From UBA4416 sp040387475 (GTDB lineage Bacteria > Bacteroidota > Bacteroidia > B-17B0 > Aurantibacillaceae): DNA of 64,000 nucleotides. Positions 17,951 through 25,914 of the stretch are shown piece after piece (within the stretch, counting starts at the first letter, position 1; each line of letters opens with the position of its first letter). Both the position numbers and the translations under genes were made by a program. Location of the stretch: the NCBI GenBank assembly GCA_040387475.1, contig JAZKDT010000008.1, positions 1 through 64,000 of the forward strand. Direction: 5' to 3'. The notes under the pieces were generated by a model. The model ran no database searches. It was not told where the DNA came from and worked only from the letters and a program-made list of their open reading frames with translations.

Positions 17951-18886
17951 ATGGTATTTGCAGTTATAGATCTTGGAACGAATACGTTCAATATGTTAAT
18001 CGCTGAGCGATTTGCAGATGGCACGTTCAAAAAAATATTTAACACCAAATTTGCCGTTAAATTAGGTGAAGGCACTATTAATGCGGGCTATATAGCCGAA
18101 GTACCCTTTCAAAGAGGTATTGATGCATTAAAACAATTTCAGCAAGAGATAGTAAATTACAAGGTAGAGTACACATACGCATTTGCTACGTCTGCTATCA
18201 GATCAGCCAGCAATGGACAGGAATTTGTAATTAAGGCCAGGGAGTTAGCCGGCATTACAGTTTCCGTGATTGACGGCGATGAAGAAGCTGATTTAATATA
18301 TTACGGCAACCGAATGGCGGTGAAAATGGATGATTCTATTTCACTGATTATGGATATAGGCGGCGGGAGTACAGAATTTATATTGGCTGATAAAGAAACG
18401 ATATTCTGGAAACAAAGTTTTTTACTGGGTGCCGCCCGCCTGTTCGAAAAATTCAAATTATCGGATCCGGTAACCGCTCCTGAGATCACAAAGTTTAATG
18501 AATATTTGAAGCAGGAGCTTGCTCCGTTAATTGAGGCGGTTAAAAAGCATAAACCAGTAGAACTAATTGGGTCATCAGGAGCCTTTGATTCGATTGTAGA
18601 CGTGATTGCAGGCGAACTCGACACCGAAGAGTTGCATGACTCCAAGACAGAGTACGATATCAACTATCATCATTATGTATTTATAAGCTACATGCTTAAA
18701 GAATCAACGCTTAACGAGCGGTATCGCATTAAAGGCCTCGTTGAAATGCGTGTTGATATGATCGTGATCTCGGTTTTATTAATCGATTTTATTTTAAATG
18801 AATTAAAGCTCTCAAAGATCCGTATGTCCGCGTTTTCGTTAAAAGAGGGTGTCATCAGTAAAAAACTGGGATTATCACTTTCTTAG
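17951..18886 (+). CDS. Exopolyphosphatase / guanosine pentaphosphate phosphatase family protein
   Basis: Ppx/GppA enzymes split terminal phosphate from polyphosphate or pppGpp. The 311 residues form the two-lobed actin-like ATPase fold only: phosphate loop AVIDLGTNTFNMLIAE at the N-terminus, FATSAIRSASNG, DGDEEADLIYYG, and the second phosphate loop MDIGGGSTEF near residue 137. The long C-terminal HD-like domain of E. coli Ppx is absent, which is the usual short form in Bacteroidota. Whether the substrate is polyphosphate or pppGpp cannot be told from sequence. It is soluble and is followed after 35 bp by an unknown gene. Confidence 0.9.
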   Translation: MVFAVIDLGTNTFNMLIAERFADGTFKKIFNTKFAVKLGEGTINAGYIAEVPFQRGIDALKQFQQEIVNYKVEYTYAFATSAIRSASNGQEFVIKARELAGITVSVIDGDEEADLIYYGNRMAVKMDDSISLIMDIGGGSTEFILADKETIFWKQSFLLGAARLFEKFKLSDPVTAPEITKFNEYLKQELAPLIEAVKKHKPVELIGSSGAFDSIVDVIAGELDTEELHDSKTEYDINYHHYVFISYMLKESTLNERYRIKGLVEMRVDMIVISVLLIDFILNELKLSKIRMSAFSLKEGVISKKLGLSLS

Positions 18887-18921
18887 TTTTTTCTAAAAAA
18901 TCTTTTCTGTAAATTTGGGTA

Positions 18922-19485
18922 ATGATCATTCAAAGCCCTTATACATTATCAATTTCCAATTCTTTTGATCAGGAATTGCTCTATAAAAATACCTGGTTGG
19001 TTATTCTGCATGCATCGCGTACGCCACCACATATTGGAATTTTAATTGACGGCAATTATAATTCGTTAACCATTAAGGGGCATGAGTTAAATATTCAGCT
19101 TACGGTTTTACTGAAAACCATTCAACAAAAAAAAATAGAAACACTGTTTGTTCAACTGAAAAAACATCCGGTATTCAGTACAGATTATCAAAAAGAAATT
19201 TGCCAGCACTATATTCAACAATTTACCCAGGTAAAAGCCAATGAAGCATCTTGTTTAAATCCTGTCAAATTATTTTTGCAGGAATTTTATGCGATCTGTG
19301 AAAATAAGGAAGAGTTATTATTTGAACTGATGGAGCATCTAAAACAAAATCAGTATATCGAAATTACATTAGGATTAAACCTGGAGGCGAAAACAGAACA
19401 TGGTGAATTTTCATTACCCATGTACACCAATGAGCAATTACAGCTAGTGATAAAAACCGAACGCGCTAATTATTATAAAGAATAA
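18922..19485 (+). CDS. Hypothetical protein coupled to a GNAT acetyltransferase
   Basis: The 187-residue product has no signal peptide or transmembrane segment. A recognisable block near the N-terminus (WLVILHASRTPPHIGILIDG) is followed by a polar helix-rich middle with a Cys-containing segment (QKEICQHYIQQF), and a C-terminal strand pair (YIEITLGLNLEAK, EFSLPMYTNEQLQLVI). I do not recognise a family. The stop overlaps the GNAT start by one base (TAATG), so the two are probably co-translated and may act together. A TAAATTTG box 5 bp before the ATG hints at a very short leader. Confidence 0.7.
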   Translation: MIIQSPYTLSISNSFDQELLYKNTWLVILHASRTPPHIGILIDGNYNSLTIKGHELNIQLTVLLKTIQQKKIETLFVQLKKHPVFSTDYQKEICQHYIQQFTQVKANEASCLNPVKLFLQEFYAICENKEELLFELMEHLKQNQYIEITLGLNLEAKTEHGEFSLPMYTNEQLQLVIKTERANYYKE

Positions 19486-20006
19486 TGTTTACCAGATCAG
19501 ATCATATTTATTTAAGAGCACTGGAATCTTCTGATCTGGAGACGATTTACGCATCTGAAAATGATCCTGGTATCTGGAAAGTAAGTAATACCCTCACACC
19601 TTATAGTAAAGATGTTCTGGAATTATATTTACAAACGGCACACCAGGACATCTACGTCAATAAGCAGTTACGTTTGATGATCTGTTTGAACCTAACCAAT
19701 GAGCCGGTGGGCACCATCGATCTGTTTGAATTTGACCCCATGCACTTTAGGGTAGGGGTTGGTGTGCTTATATTTGAAGCGTTCCGTAAAAGAGGATATG
19801 CTTCAGAAGCTATTGAATTAGTAAAAAAATACACCTGCGAAACGTTACTCATGAATCAGCTGTTTTGCAATATTAGTTCGTCCAACAACGAAAGTGTTTC
19901 TTTATTTGAAAAATGTGGTTTTAATAAAGTTGGTATAAAAAAACAATGGAACAGGGTTGCCGCCAATCAGTTTGAAGACGAGTGGATGTACCAGCTTATC
20001 TTCTAA
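19485..20006 (+). CDS. GNAT family N-acetyltransferase (RimJ/RimL-like)
   Basis: The 173-residue protein has the GNAT order: an N-terminal RSDHIYLRALESSDLETIY strand-helix typical of the RimJ/RimL (Acetyltransf_3) branch, the substrate-side strand PVGTIDLFEFD, then the acetyl-CoA pyrophosphate loop region EAFRKRGYASEAIEL, and the closing block ISSSNNESVSLFEKCGF. Members acetylate protein N-termini, amino sugars, polyamines or antibiotics; the substrate here is unknown. It is coupled to the preceding unknown gene and converges with the methyltransferase, overlapping it by 4 bp. Confidence 0.88.
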   Translation: MFTRSDHIYLRALESSDLETIYASENDPGIWKVSNTLTPYSKDVLELYLQTAHQDIYVNKQLRLMICLNLTNEPVGTIDLFEFDPMHFRVGVGVLIFEAFRKRGYASEAIELVKKYTCETLLMNQLFCNISSSNNESVSLFEKCGFNKVGIKKQWNRVAANQFEDEWMYQLIF

Positions 20007-20956
20007 TTTACTTTTTTTGCAACCACAATCATTTCTTCGCCAATATTTAAAATTTCCAGTGTTTTGTAGATGAGGTTATGAATTTTCATATAGAGTTTCA
20101 GTTTCCACATAGGTTTTTCTGTAAATGTGTTAAAATACTGCTGTCTCTCTGATGCTTTGATATTGCTATTGGCCTGCTGTTGAGTTTGTTTTTTTTCTCC
20201 TCTTAATCTTTTTAATAAAGGAAGAATAGTGTACATGATAAACAACTTAATTTCAAAAGATGATTTGATGGTTTTAACTTCATAACCATGTTTTTTCAAT
20301 AATTGCGTGATGGTTTTTTTACCAAAATAATTCACATGATCTAAGCCCATCATCTTCCAGTTGTCTTTATGTTTTTTAGCAAAATAGGAATCAATTTGCG
20401 GAACCTGGATGACAATATAACCGTCTTTGGCAGTAATACGAGCACATTTAGCAATAACATCATCTGCTTTATCAATGTGTTCCAAAACATCCCACATGGT
20501 TACAATATCAAATTTTTTATCCTCTTTCATGTCAAAAAAGTCGATGTGGTCAACGGGCAATTTGAGATCGTTTTTAGAGTAGAGGTAAGGCTGTTCAGAC
20601 ACTTCGATTCCATACACATCGTATCCCAGCATCTGACCGGTTAACATAAAGTGGCCCCAGCCCGCGCCAAGATCAAATAACGAACCACTAGCTTTAAATT
20701 TTTTAATCAGGTCGTAACGGATTTTATGCCGTTCAATTTTAACCCAGTTATTTCCGTTGCGAACAGCATTGGCCACGTTTTCGTCTTTATAATTCTCGTA
20801 AGAAATCTGTTTCCTGAAATAAGGCGGAATAAAAGTAAACGAACATTTTTTACATTCTACAACTGAAAATTTTTCTTTTTCGTATAAAATTTTGAATTCG
20901 GAGGGAGTAACGTTTTCACAAACAGAACAATGGATATCTTCAAAAATATCAGGCAT
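20003..20956 (-). CDS. Class I SAM-dependent methyltransferase with N-terminal zinc-ribbon-like motif
   Basis: The 317-residue protein opens with two Cys pairs (CSVC near residue 10 and CKKC near residue 35), a zinc-ribbon-like module common in methyltransferases of surface-sugar clusters. The methyltransferase domain has SLFDLGAGWGHFM as the SAM loop, YGIEVSEQ for the acidic ribose ligand and FDIVTMWDVLEHI as motif IV, of Methyltransf_23 type. The C-terminal 100 residues are basic and partly hydrophobic (FIMYTILPLLKRL), perhaps membrane-associating. A sugar- or lipid-directed activity is plausible but unproven; no polysaccharide genes adjoin. Confidence 0.85.
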   Translation of the reverse strand: MPDIFEDIHCSVCENVTPSEFKILYEKEKFSVVECKKCSFTFIPPYFRKQISYENYKDENVANAVRNGNNWVKIERHKIRYDLIKKFKASGSLFDLGAGWGHFMLTGQMLGYDVYGIEVSEQPYLYSKNDLKLPVDHIDFFDMKEDKKFDIVTMWDVLEHIDKADDVIAKCARITAKDGYIVIQVPQIDSYFAKKHKDNWKMMGLDHVNYFGKKTITQLLKKHGYEVKTIKSSFEIKLFIMYTILPLLKRLRGEKKQTQQQANSNIKASERQQYFNTFTEKPMWKLKLYMKIHNLIYKTLEILNIGEEMIVVAKKVN

Positions 20957-20964
20957 AATGATGG

Positions 20965-23268
20965 TTAAGGTTTGGTTTCTTGTTCGAAGGTTGACTCAGT
21001 GATTGCTTTAGCATCTCTAAAGTAAGAAACACCTCCCCAACTGAACATCTTCTTTTGATAAACATATACGTCTGATTCTTTAACCACCACACGTTGTAAA
21101 ATTACAACACCGGTTCCCAAAATCGTTTCTTCGGTAACCCCTGGAGGATATTTAGCCAGCAATGCTTGTTTTTTAGCATCTATTTCAACTGCGGTGGCTG
21201 CGTCAGATTTCAATAATTTTTCTATTTCAGCCAAACGTCCTTTTGCATAACTGTCGCCGGCTTTTGCTATCAGTGCTTCTTCATAGGGCAATTTAGCTTC
21301 CTTGTAACGTGTCATGCTAAATAAAGCGTCACCTTTATCTTTAGCTTCCTTATACTTATCAACGGTTAAAGGCTTAGGTGTTGTTTTGGCTTTATCGGCA
21401 GCTTCTTTAGCTAAACGCGCAGCGTCTGTATCTGCCTTCACTTTATCATCCGCTGCTTTTTTAGCAGCTGCCTCCGCTGCAGCTTTGGCGGCTGCATCTG
21501 CCGCTGCTTTTGCAGCCGCATCTTCTTTAGATAACTTATCGTTTAATTCTTTATCAGCCTTTTCTTTGGCTAACCTTGCCGCTTCACTTTCTGCTTTAGC
21601 TTTGTCGTCAGCTGCTTTCTTGGCAGCCGCTTCTTTTGCTAAACGGTCTGCTTCTAACTTATCGGCTGCTGCTTTTTTTGCAGCCTCCTCTTTGGATAAC
21701 TTATCATTTAGTTCTTTATCGGCTTTTTCCTTTGCCAAACGTGCGGCTTCGGCATCTGCTTTTGCTTTATCGTCAATGGCTTTTTTTGTTGCAGCTTCTG
21801 CATCAGCCTTGGCTTTATCATCAGCGGCTTTCTTTGCTGCAGCATCGTCGGAGGCTTTTTTGGCCGCTGCTTCCTTCGCTAATTTGTCCGCTAATTCCTT
21901 ATCTCCTTTCTCTTTGGCCAGTCGAATAGCTTCTGCATCTGCCTTTTCTTTTGCAAGACGAGTCGCCTCAGCATCAGCTTTTGCTTTGTCTTCAGCTGCT
22001 TTTTTCGCGGCAGCGTCATCGGCAGCTTTTTTAGCCGCAGCATCGGCCGCAGCTTTAGCAGCGTCATCAGCCGCTTTTTTGGCGGCCGCTTCTTTAGCGA
22101 GTTTATCTGCTAATTCTTTATCTGCCTTTTCTTTTGCTAAACGGGCCGCTTCCGCATCGGCTTTGGCTTTATCTTCCGCTGCTTTCTTCACTGCAGCATC
22201 TGCATCTGCTTTAGCCTTATCTTCTGCTGCTTTTTTTGCAGCCGCTTCATCTGCCAGTTTTTTAGCGGCAGCATCTTTTGCGAGTTTATCTGCCAATTCT
22301 TTGTCCGCCTTTTCCTTTGCCAAACGGGCTGCTTCAGCTTCCGCCTTCGCTTTTTCCTCTGCAGCCTTCTTTGCGGCAGCTTCGGCATCTGCTTTCGCTT
22401 TATCCTCTGCGGCTTTCTTTGCTGCAGCATCTGCCGCTGCTTTTGCTGCGGCATCAGCCTTTGCCTTGTCTTCTGCAGCCTTTTTAGCCGCTGCATCATC
22501 CGCTAATTTTTTAGCAGCTGCATCCGCTGCTGCTTTCGCTGCTGCATCTGCCGCAGCTTTTTCATCTGCTAATTTTTTATTTAAGGCTTCCTGATCTTTT
22601 AAAATAATTTCAATCTGAGCTAATTGATCTTTAGGATATAACTCTGCCGCTTTAAAAGTAAGTGCCTGGTTATAACCAGCCCGGGCCATTAGCCAGTCTT
22701 TTTTCTTAAAAGCCGCATCGCCCGCTTTTATCGAGGCGTTATAATTTGCTTCAAGTTCCCGTTGTCTTGCTTCTGCTTCTTCGGCTAATTGCCGCAACCG
22801 GTCAAGTGCCGATAACATCTGATTACTGTATGCTTCATCGTAATCGAAATTATCTTTAGTGGCATCATAATTAACTTTAACCAGCGGTTGATTTAAAACC
22901 GAGTAATCTATTCCGGGAATGGGTTCAAACAAACTGATAGATTCTATATTAAACCCTTTAAAGTCTCCGGCTTTTTTATCTTCAGGCACTCCTCTTGTAG
23001 AAACTGTAAATTTTTTCGTACAATGACCTTGTTTGGTAACAACAATTGTATAATCCCCATTTGGTGGAATCTGAAATTTAAAAGCCCCATCTTCGCCGGT
23101 CATCGTTTGCATAACCTGCTTCCCACCTTGCATCAATGTAACTGTAGCACCCTGTAATTTTTTACCATTTTTTTCTATCCTACTTGAAAATGGAAGTGTC
23201 CATTCTTGTGAAAAAGAGCTTAAAAATGAAAAAACGAGAAAAAATACTATCAAAGGGGTATACTTCAT
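20965..23268 (-). CDS. Secreted Ala/Lys-rich helical protein with carboxypeptidase-like and TPR-like ends
   Basis: Starting at 23268 (not the upstream ATG at 23334) places the signal peptide first (KYTPLIVFFLVFSFLSSFSQ). A carboxypeptidase-regulatory-like beta domain follows (GATVTLMQGGKQVMQTMTGE, then GDYTIVVTKQGH). Next comes a TPR-like helix pair (AGDAAFKKKDWLMARAGYNQ), then about 400 residues of AAAKKAAEDKAKADAEA-type low complexity predicted to be one very long helix. A second TPR-like pair (KGDALFSMTRYKEAKLPYEE) and a C-terminal segment with VYVYQKKMFSWGGVSYFRD close the 767 residues. It looks like a periplasmic spacer or scaffold; function unknown. Long antisense frames over the repeats are codon artefacts. 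Confidence 0.8.
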   Translation of the reverse strand: MKYTPLIVFFLVFSFLSSFSQEWTLPFSSRIEKNGKKLQGATVTLMQGGKQVMQTMTGEDGAFKFQIPPNGDYTIVVTKQGHCTKKFTVSTRGVPEDKKAGDFKGFNIESISLFEPIPGIDYSVLNQPLVKVNYDATKDNFDYDEAYSNQMLSALDRLRQLAEEAEARQRELEANYNASIKAGDAAFKKKDWLMARAGYNQALTFKAAELYPKDQLAQIEIILKDQEALNKKLADEKAAADAAAKAAADAAAKKLADDAAAKKAAEDKAKADAAAKAAADAAAKKAAEDKAKADAEAAAKKAAEEKAKAEAEAARLAKEKADKELADKLAKDAAAKKLADEAAAKKAAEDKAKADADAAVKKAAEDKAKADAEAARLAKEKADKELADKLAKEAAAKKAADDAAKAAADAAAKKAADDAAAKKAAEDKAKADAEATRLAKEKADAEAIRLAKEKGDKELADKLAKEAAAKKASDDAAAKKAADDKAKADAEAATKKAIDDKAKADAEAARLAKEKADKELNDKLSKEEAAKKAAADKLEADRLAKEAAAKKAADDKAKAESEAARLAKEKADKELNDKLSKEDAAAKAAADAAAKAAAEAAAKKAADDKVKADTDAARLAKEAADKAKTTPKPLTVDKYKEAKDKGDALFSMTRYKEAKLPYEEALIAKAGDSYAKGRLAEIEKLLKSDAATAVEIDAKKQALLAKYPPGVTEETILGTGVVILQRVVVKESDVYVYQKKMFSWGGVSYFRDAKAITESTFEQETKP

Positions 23269-23339
23269 ATGGTACAAAGCTGTAGTTTTGTATAAAGGTT
23301 TAAATTTAGCTAAAATTCCATAACGCCCCCACAAAAATT

Positions 23340-24479
23340 ATGCACAAAAAGGCAATTGACACAAATTTTAGCTTCTGGGAAACCCATTCTTATTTTGCCA
23401 ATATCGATTTAATTGTTGTTGGAAGCGGAATAGTAGGTTTAAACGCCGCCATAAATTTTAAAGAAAAAAATAAAAAGGCACGGGTTCTGGTACTGGAAAG
23501 AGGGATATTACCACACGGCGCCAGCACTAAAAATGCAGGATTTGCTTGTTTCGGAAGCGTGAGTGAACTTTTATCTGATCTTAAGAAAAATAGCGAAGAA
23601 CAGGTTTGGCAAACGGTTGAAATGCGGATAAAAGGGCTTGAATTGCTACGGAAACGGCTAGGGGATCGCCAAATTGACTATAAAGAATTGGGCGGCTATG
23701 AGTTATTTGATAAAAAGGAGTCGTTTGAACAATGTAGTGAAGCGATAAGCGGTTTTAATAAGCGAATACAAACATATACTGGCAGTAAAAACACCTATCG
23801 TATTGAAAGTAAGAAAATTAAAAGTTTTGGGTTTAATCAAATAGAAGGATTAATCCTCAATAAAAATGAAGGACAAATCGACACCGGCAAAATGATGCAA
23901 AATTTGATCCGGCTGGCAGTTTCCAAGGATATTATGATACTAAACTCAGTGTCTGTGAAAGAATTAAGTGATTTGAATACGAAAGTCAGCATACAATCAT
24001 CGGTTGGCGAAATATGCGCTAAACAGGTTATTATTGCAACCAACGGCTTTGCTAATCAATTATTAAAACTAAAAGACGTGAGGCCAGCCAGGGCGCAGGT
24101 TTTAATAACCAAACCAATTGCTAACCTGAAGTTTAAAGGAACGTTCCATTATGACGAAGGCTATTTTTATTTTAGAAACATAGGTAAACGGGTATTGTTT
24201 GGTGGCGGACGAAATCTGGATTTTGAAAAAGAAACCACATCTGAATTTGTATTAAATACTAAAATTCATAATCATCTTGAAAAGCTCTTAAAGACGATTA
24301 TCTTACCGGAGACTCCGTTTGAAATTGAACAACGATGGTGTGGCATAATGGGTGTGGGCGATGAGAAAAAGCCTATTATCAAAAAAGTATCTCCGAATGT
24401 GGTTTGCGCGGTAAGAATGGGAGGAATGGGAATAGCGATAGGATCATTAGTTGGAAAATTGGCTGTAGAGCAGCTGTAA
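23340..24479 (+). CDS. FAD-dependent oxidoreductase (DAO family)
   Basis: The 379-residue protein has an N-terminal dinucleotide fold (LIVVGSGIVGLNAAINF from about residue 24, closing with the ribose-binding Glu in VLVLERG) and the DAO-family GASTKNAGFACFG segment where the flavin isoalloxazine sits. The C-terminal half has YFYFRNIGKRVLFGGG and a second FAD contact near the end (VCAVRMGGMGIAIG). Relatives oxidise amines or amino acids, such as D-amino acids, glycine, sarcosine or gamma-glutamylputrescine; the substrate is not clear here. It is divergent from the Ala/Lys-rich gene (71 bp between starts) and stands alone. Confidence 0.88.
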   Translation: MHKKAIDTNFSFWETHSYFANIDLIVVGSGIVGLNAAINFKEKNKKARVLVLERGILPHGASTKNAGFACFGSVSELLSDLKKNSEEQVWQTVEMRIKGLELLRKRLGDRQIDYKELGGYELFDKKESFEQCSEAISGFNKRIQTYTGSKNTYRIESKKIKSFGFNQIEGLILNKNEGQIDTGKMMQNLIRLAVSKDIMILNSVSVKELSDLNTKVSIQSSVGEICAKQVIIATNGFANQLLKLKDVRPARAQVLITKPIANLKFKGTFHYDEGYFYFRNIGKRVLFGGGRNLDFEKETTSEFVLNTKIHNHLEKLLKTIILPETPFEIEQRWCGIMGVGDEKKPIIKKVSPNVVCAVRMGGMGIAIGSLVGKLAVEQL

Positions 24480-24605
24480 GTTGTGGATGGTTGCCAGCTT
24501 ATAATTACATGCTTTTGATATTGCTATTTAACATAATGTTAATTATAAATAATAAATGATTCGCATGTAATTGATTATTAATGTGTTATTATTAGTCCAA
24601 AAATG

Positions 24606-24635
24606 TTGTAAACGCAATTTCATAGCTTATTTTTG
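24606..24635 (+). promoter_or_regulatory. Promoter of the queA leader transcript
   Basis: TTG at 24606-24608, a 19-bp spacer and TATTTTTG at 24628-24635 match the Bacteroidetes consensus exactly. The predicted start near 24641 gives queA an unusually long leader of about 167 bases. The 125 bp between the oxidoreductase stop and this promoter are AT-rich with nothing recognisable. Confidence 0.7.
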
Positions 24636-24640
24636 CGCCC

Positions 24641-24807
24641 GTATTAATCCCGTAAGATTAATGAAATAGCTCCTAAATACATCTATTTCATTATTGTCTT
24701 ATATAAAATTATAAGAAATATGAATTATCCATCATGCCTGCAAGGCAAACTACCCGTGGAGATGATGGATAAACCATACGACAATTAAAAAAACATAAAA
24801 TCTACGT
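24641..24807 (+). promoter_or_regulatory. Structured 5' leader of queA (candidate attenuator)
   Basis: Perfect stems follow one another. H1: 24643-24649 with 24656-24662 (ATTAATC/GATTAAT). H2: 24659-24669 with 24683-24693 (11 bp, TAATGAAATAG). H3: 24698-24703 with 24710-24715. H4: 24725-24735 with 24762-24772 (TTATCCATCAT/ATGATGGATAA), with a small GCC/GGC hairpin in its loop. H1 and the full H2 share bases 24659-24662, so they cannot both form. H4 lies inside a 22-codon ORF. No preQ1 riboswitch motif is recognisable. A regulatory role is inferred from structure and position. Confidence 0.55.
24720..24788 (+). CDS. Possible 22-residue leader peptide of queA
   Basis: ATG at 24720, TAA at 24786-24788, 19 bases before the queA ATG. 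The peptide starts MNYPSC and ends MMDKPYDN. Six of 22 codons are NAY (Asn2, Tyr3, Asp17, Tyr20, Asp21, Asn22), the codons decoded by tRNAs that carry queuosine, and three of these are the last sense codons. Both arms of stem H4 lie within the ORF, so ribosome position would decide whether H4 forms. This mimics amino-acid leader peptides, but translation is unproven and the peptide matches no family I know. Confidence 0.4.
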   Translation: MNYPSCLQGKLPVEMMDKPYDN

Positions 24808-25857
24808 ATGAAACTATCGATGTTCAAGTTCAATTTGCCAAAAGAATTATTGGCAGAACACCCTTCCAAAAACCGCGACGAAAGTAAACTAATGGTTGTG
24901 GATCGCGCTACCGGAAAAATTTCTCACAAAAAATTTAAAGATATTATCAATTATTTTGATGATGGTGACGTTATGGTGTTAAATGACACTAAAGTTTTTC
25001 CGGCACGTATGTACGGAAATAAAGAAAAAACCGGCGCTAAAATTGAAGTGTTTTTACTACGCGAATTAAATGCAGAAAGTCGTTTATGGGACGTTTTAGT
25101 CGATCCGGCCCGTAAGATCCGTATTGGAAATAAATTATATTTTGGCGAGAATGATAACGTTGTGGCTGAAGTAATTGATAATACAACCTCACGTGGACGA
25201 ACCTTGCGCTTTTTATTTGATGGTCCATACGATGAATTCAGAAAAGCATTATATGAGTTAGGAGAAACTCCGTTGCCAAAATATATAAAACGCGAAGTTG
25301 AAGAAAGTGATATTGAGCGTTACCAAACTGTATTTGCTAAGCATGAAGGTGCTGTGGCTGCTCCTACTGCGGGTTTACATTTTAGTCGCGAGTTATTAAA
25401 ACGCCTGGAAATAAAAGGTGTGAATTATGCTACGGTAACATTACACATTGGTTTAGGTACTTTTAGAATGGTTGAAGTTGAAGATTTAACCAAGCATAAA
25501 ATGGATAGCGAAGAGGCAATTATTACCGAAGAGTCTTGTAAAATCATCAATACCGGAAAAGATAAAAAGAAAAAAGTGTGTGCTGTTGGAACCACGGTGA
25601 TGCGTGCCCTGGAGTCATCTGTTTCTACAACCGGCCATGTTAATCCATACAGCGGTTGGACCAATAAATTCATTTTCCCTCCCTATGATTTCTCTGTAGC
25701 TAATTGCATGGTTACTAATTTTCACATGCCCGAATCTACCCTGTTAATGCAGGTGGCTGCATTTGGTGGATATGATTTAATTATGAAAGCTTATAAAGAA
25801 GCCATTAAAGAAAAATATCGCTTTTACTCTTACGGTGATGCGATGCTGATTTTGTAA
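24808..25857 (+). CDS. queA: S-adenosylmethionine:tRNA ribosyltransferase-isomerase
   Basis: QueA transfers and isomerises the ribose of S-adenosylmethionine onto preQ1 at position 34 of tRNAs for Tyr, His, Asn and Asp, making epoxyqueuosine, the penultimate step of queuosine synthesis. The 349 residues are full length. Conserved blocks are FNLPKELLAEHPSKNRDESKL at the start, NDTKVFPARMYGNK, EGAVAAPTAGLHFS, TLHIGLGTFRMVE, VGTTVMRALES and TNFHMPESTLLMQVAAFGG. It is cytosolic. No other queuosine gene is adjacent. It has its own promoter, a structured leader with a small ORF, and a strong terminator, so it is a monocistronic unit. Confidence 0.96.
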   Translation: MKLSMFKFNLPKELLAEHPSKNRDESKLMVVDRATGKISHKKFKDIINYFDDGDVMVLNDTKVFPARMYGNKEKTGAKIEVFLLRELNAESRLWDVLVDPARKIRIGNKLYFGENDNVVAEVIDNTTSRGRTLRFLFDGPYDEFRKALYELGETPLPKYIKREVEESDIERYQTVFAKHEGAVAAPTAGLHFSRELLKRLEIKGVNYATVTLHIGLGTFRMVEVEDLTKHKMDSEEAIITEESCKIINTGKDKKKKVCAVGTTVMRALESSVSTTGHVNPYSGWTNKFIFPPYDFSVANCMVTNFHMPESTLLMQVAAFGGYDLIMKAYKEAIKEKYRFYSYGDAMLIL

Positions 25858-25877
25858 GAAATAATTTGATTATTGTT

Positions 25878-25910
25878 AAAAAATGCAACCTTTGTAAGGT
25901 TGCATTTTTT
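25878..25910 (+). terminator. Rho-independent terminator after queA
   Basis: A perfect 15-bp stem (AAAAAATGCAACCTT with AAGGTTGCATTTTTT) and a 3-base loop, 20 bp past the queA stop. It ends only 4 bp before the next ATG, so the acyltransferase would be translated mainly from a transcript that reads through or starts inside the hairpin. Confidence 0.85.
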
Positions 25911-25914
25911 GTAT

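Noticed and set aside
21314..22594. A 426-codon forward frame opposite the Ala/Lys-rich gene.
   Set aside because: Ala and Lys codons read in reverse give Ala/Ser/Phe/Leu codons and rarely stops; the reverse-strand gene has a signal peptide and domains, the forward frame has none.
24641..24807. preQ1 riboswitch upstream of queA.
   Set aside because: The leader lacks a recognisable preQ1-I hairpin with its A-rich pseudoknot tail; its stems are longer and differently arranged.
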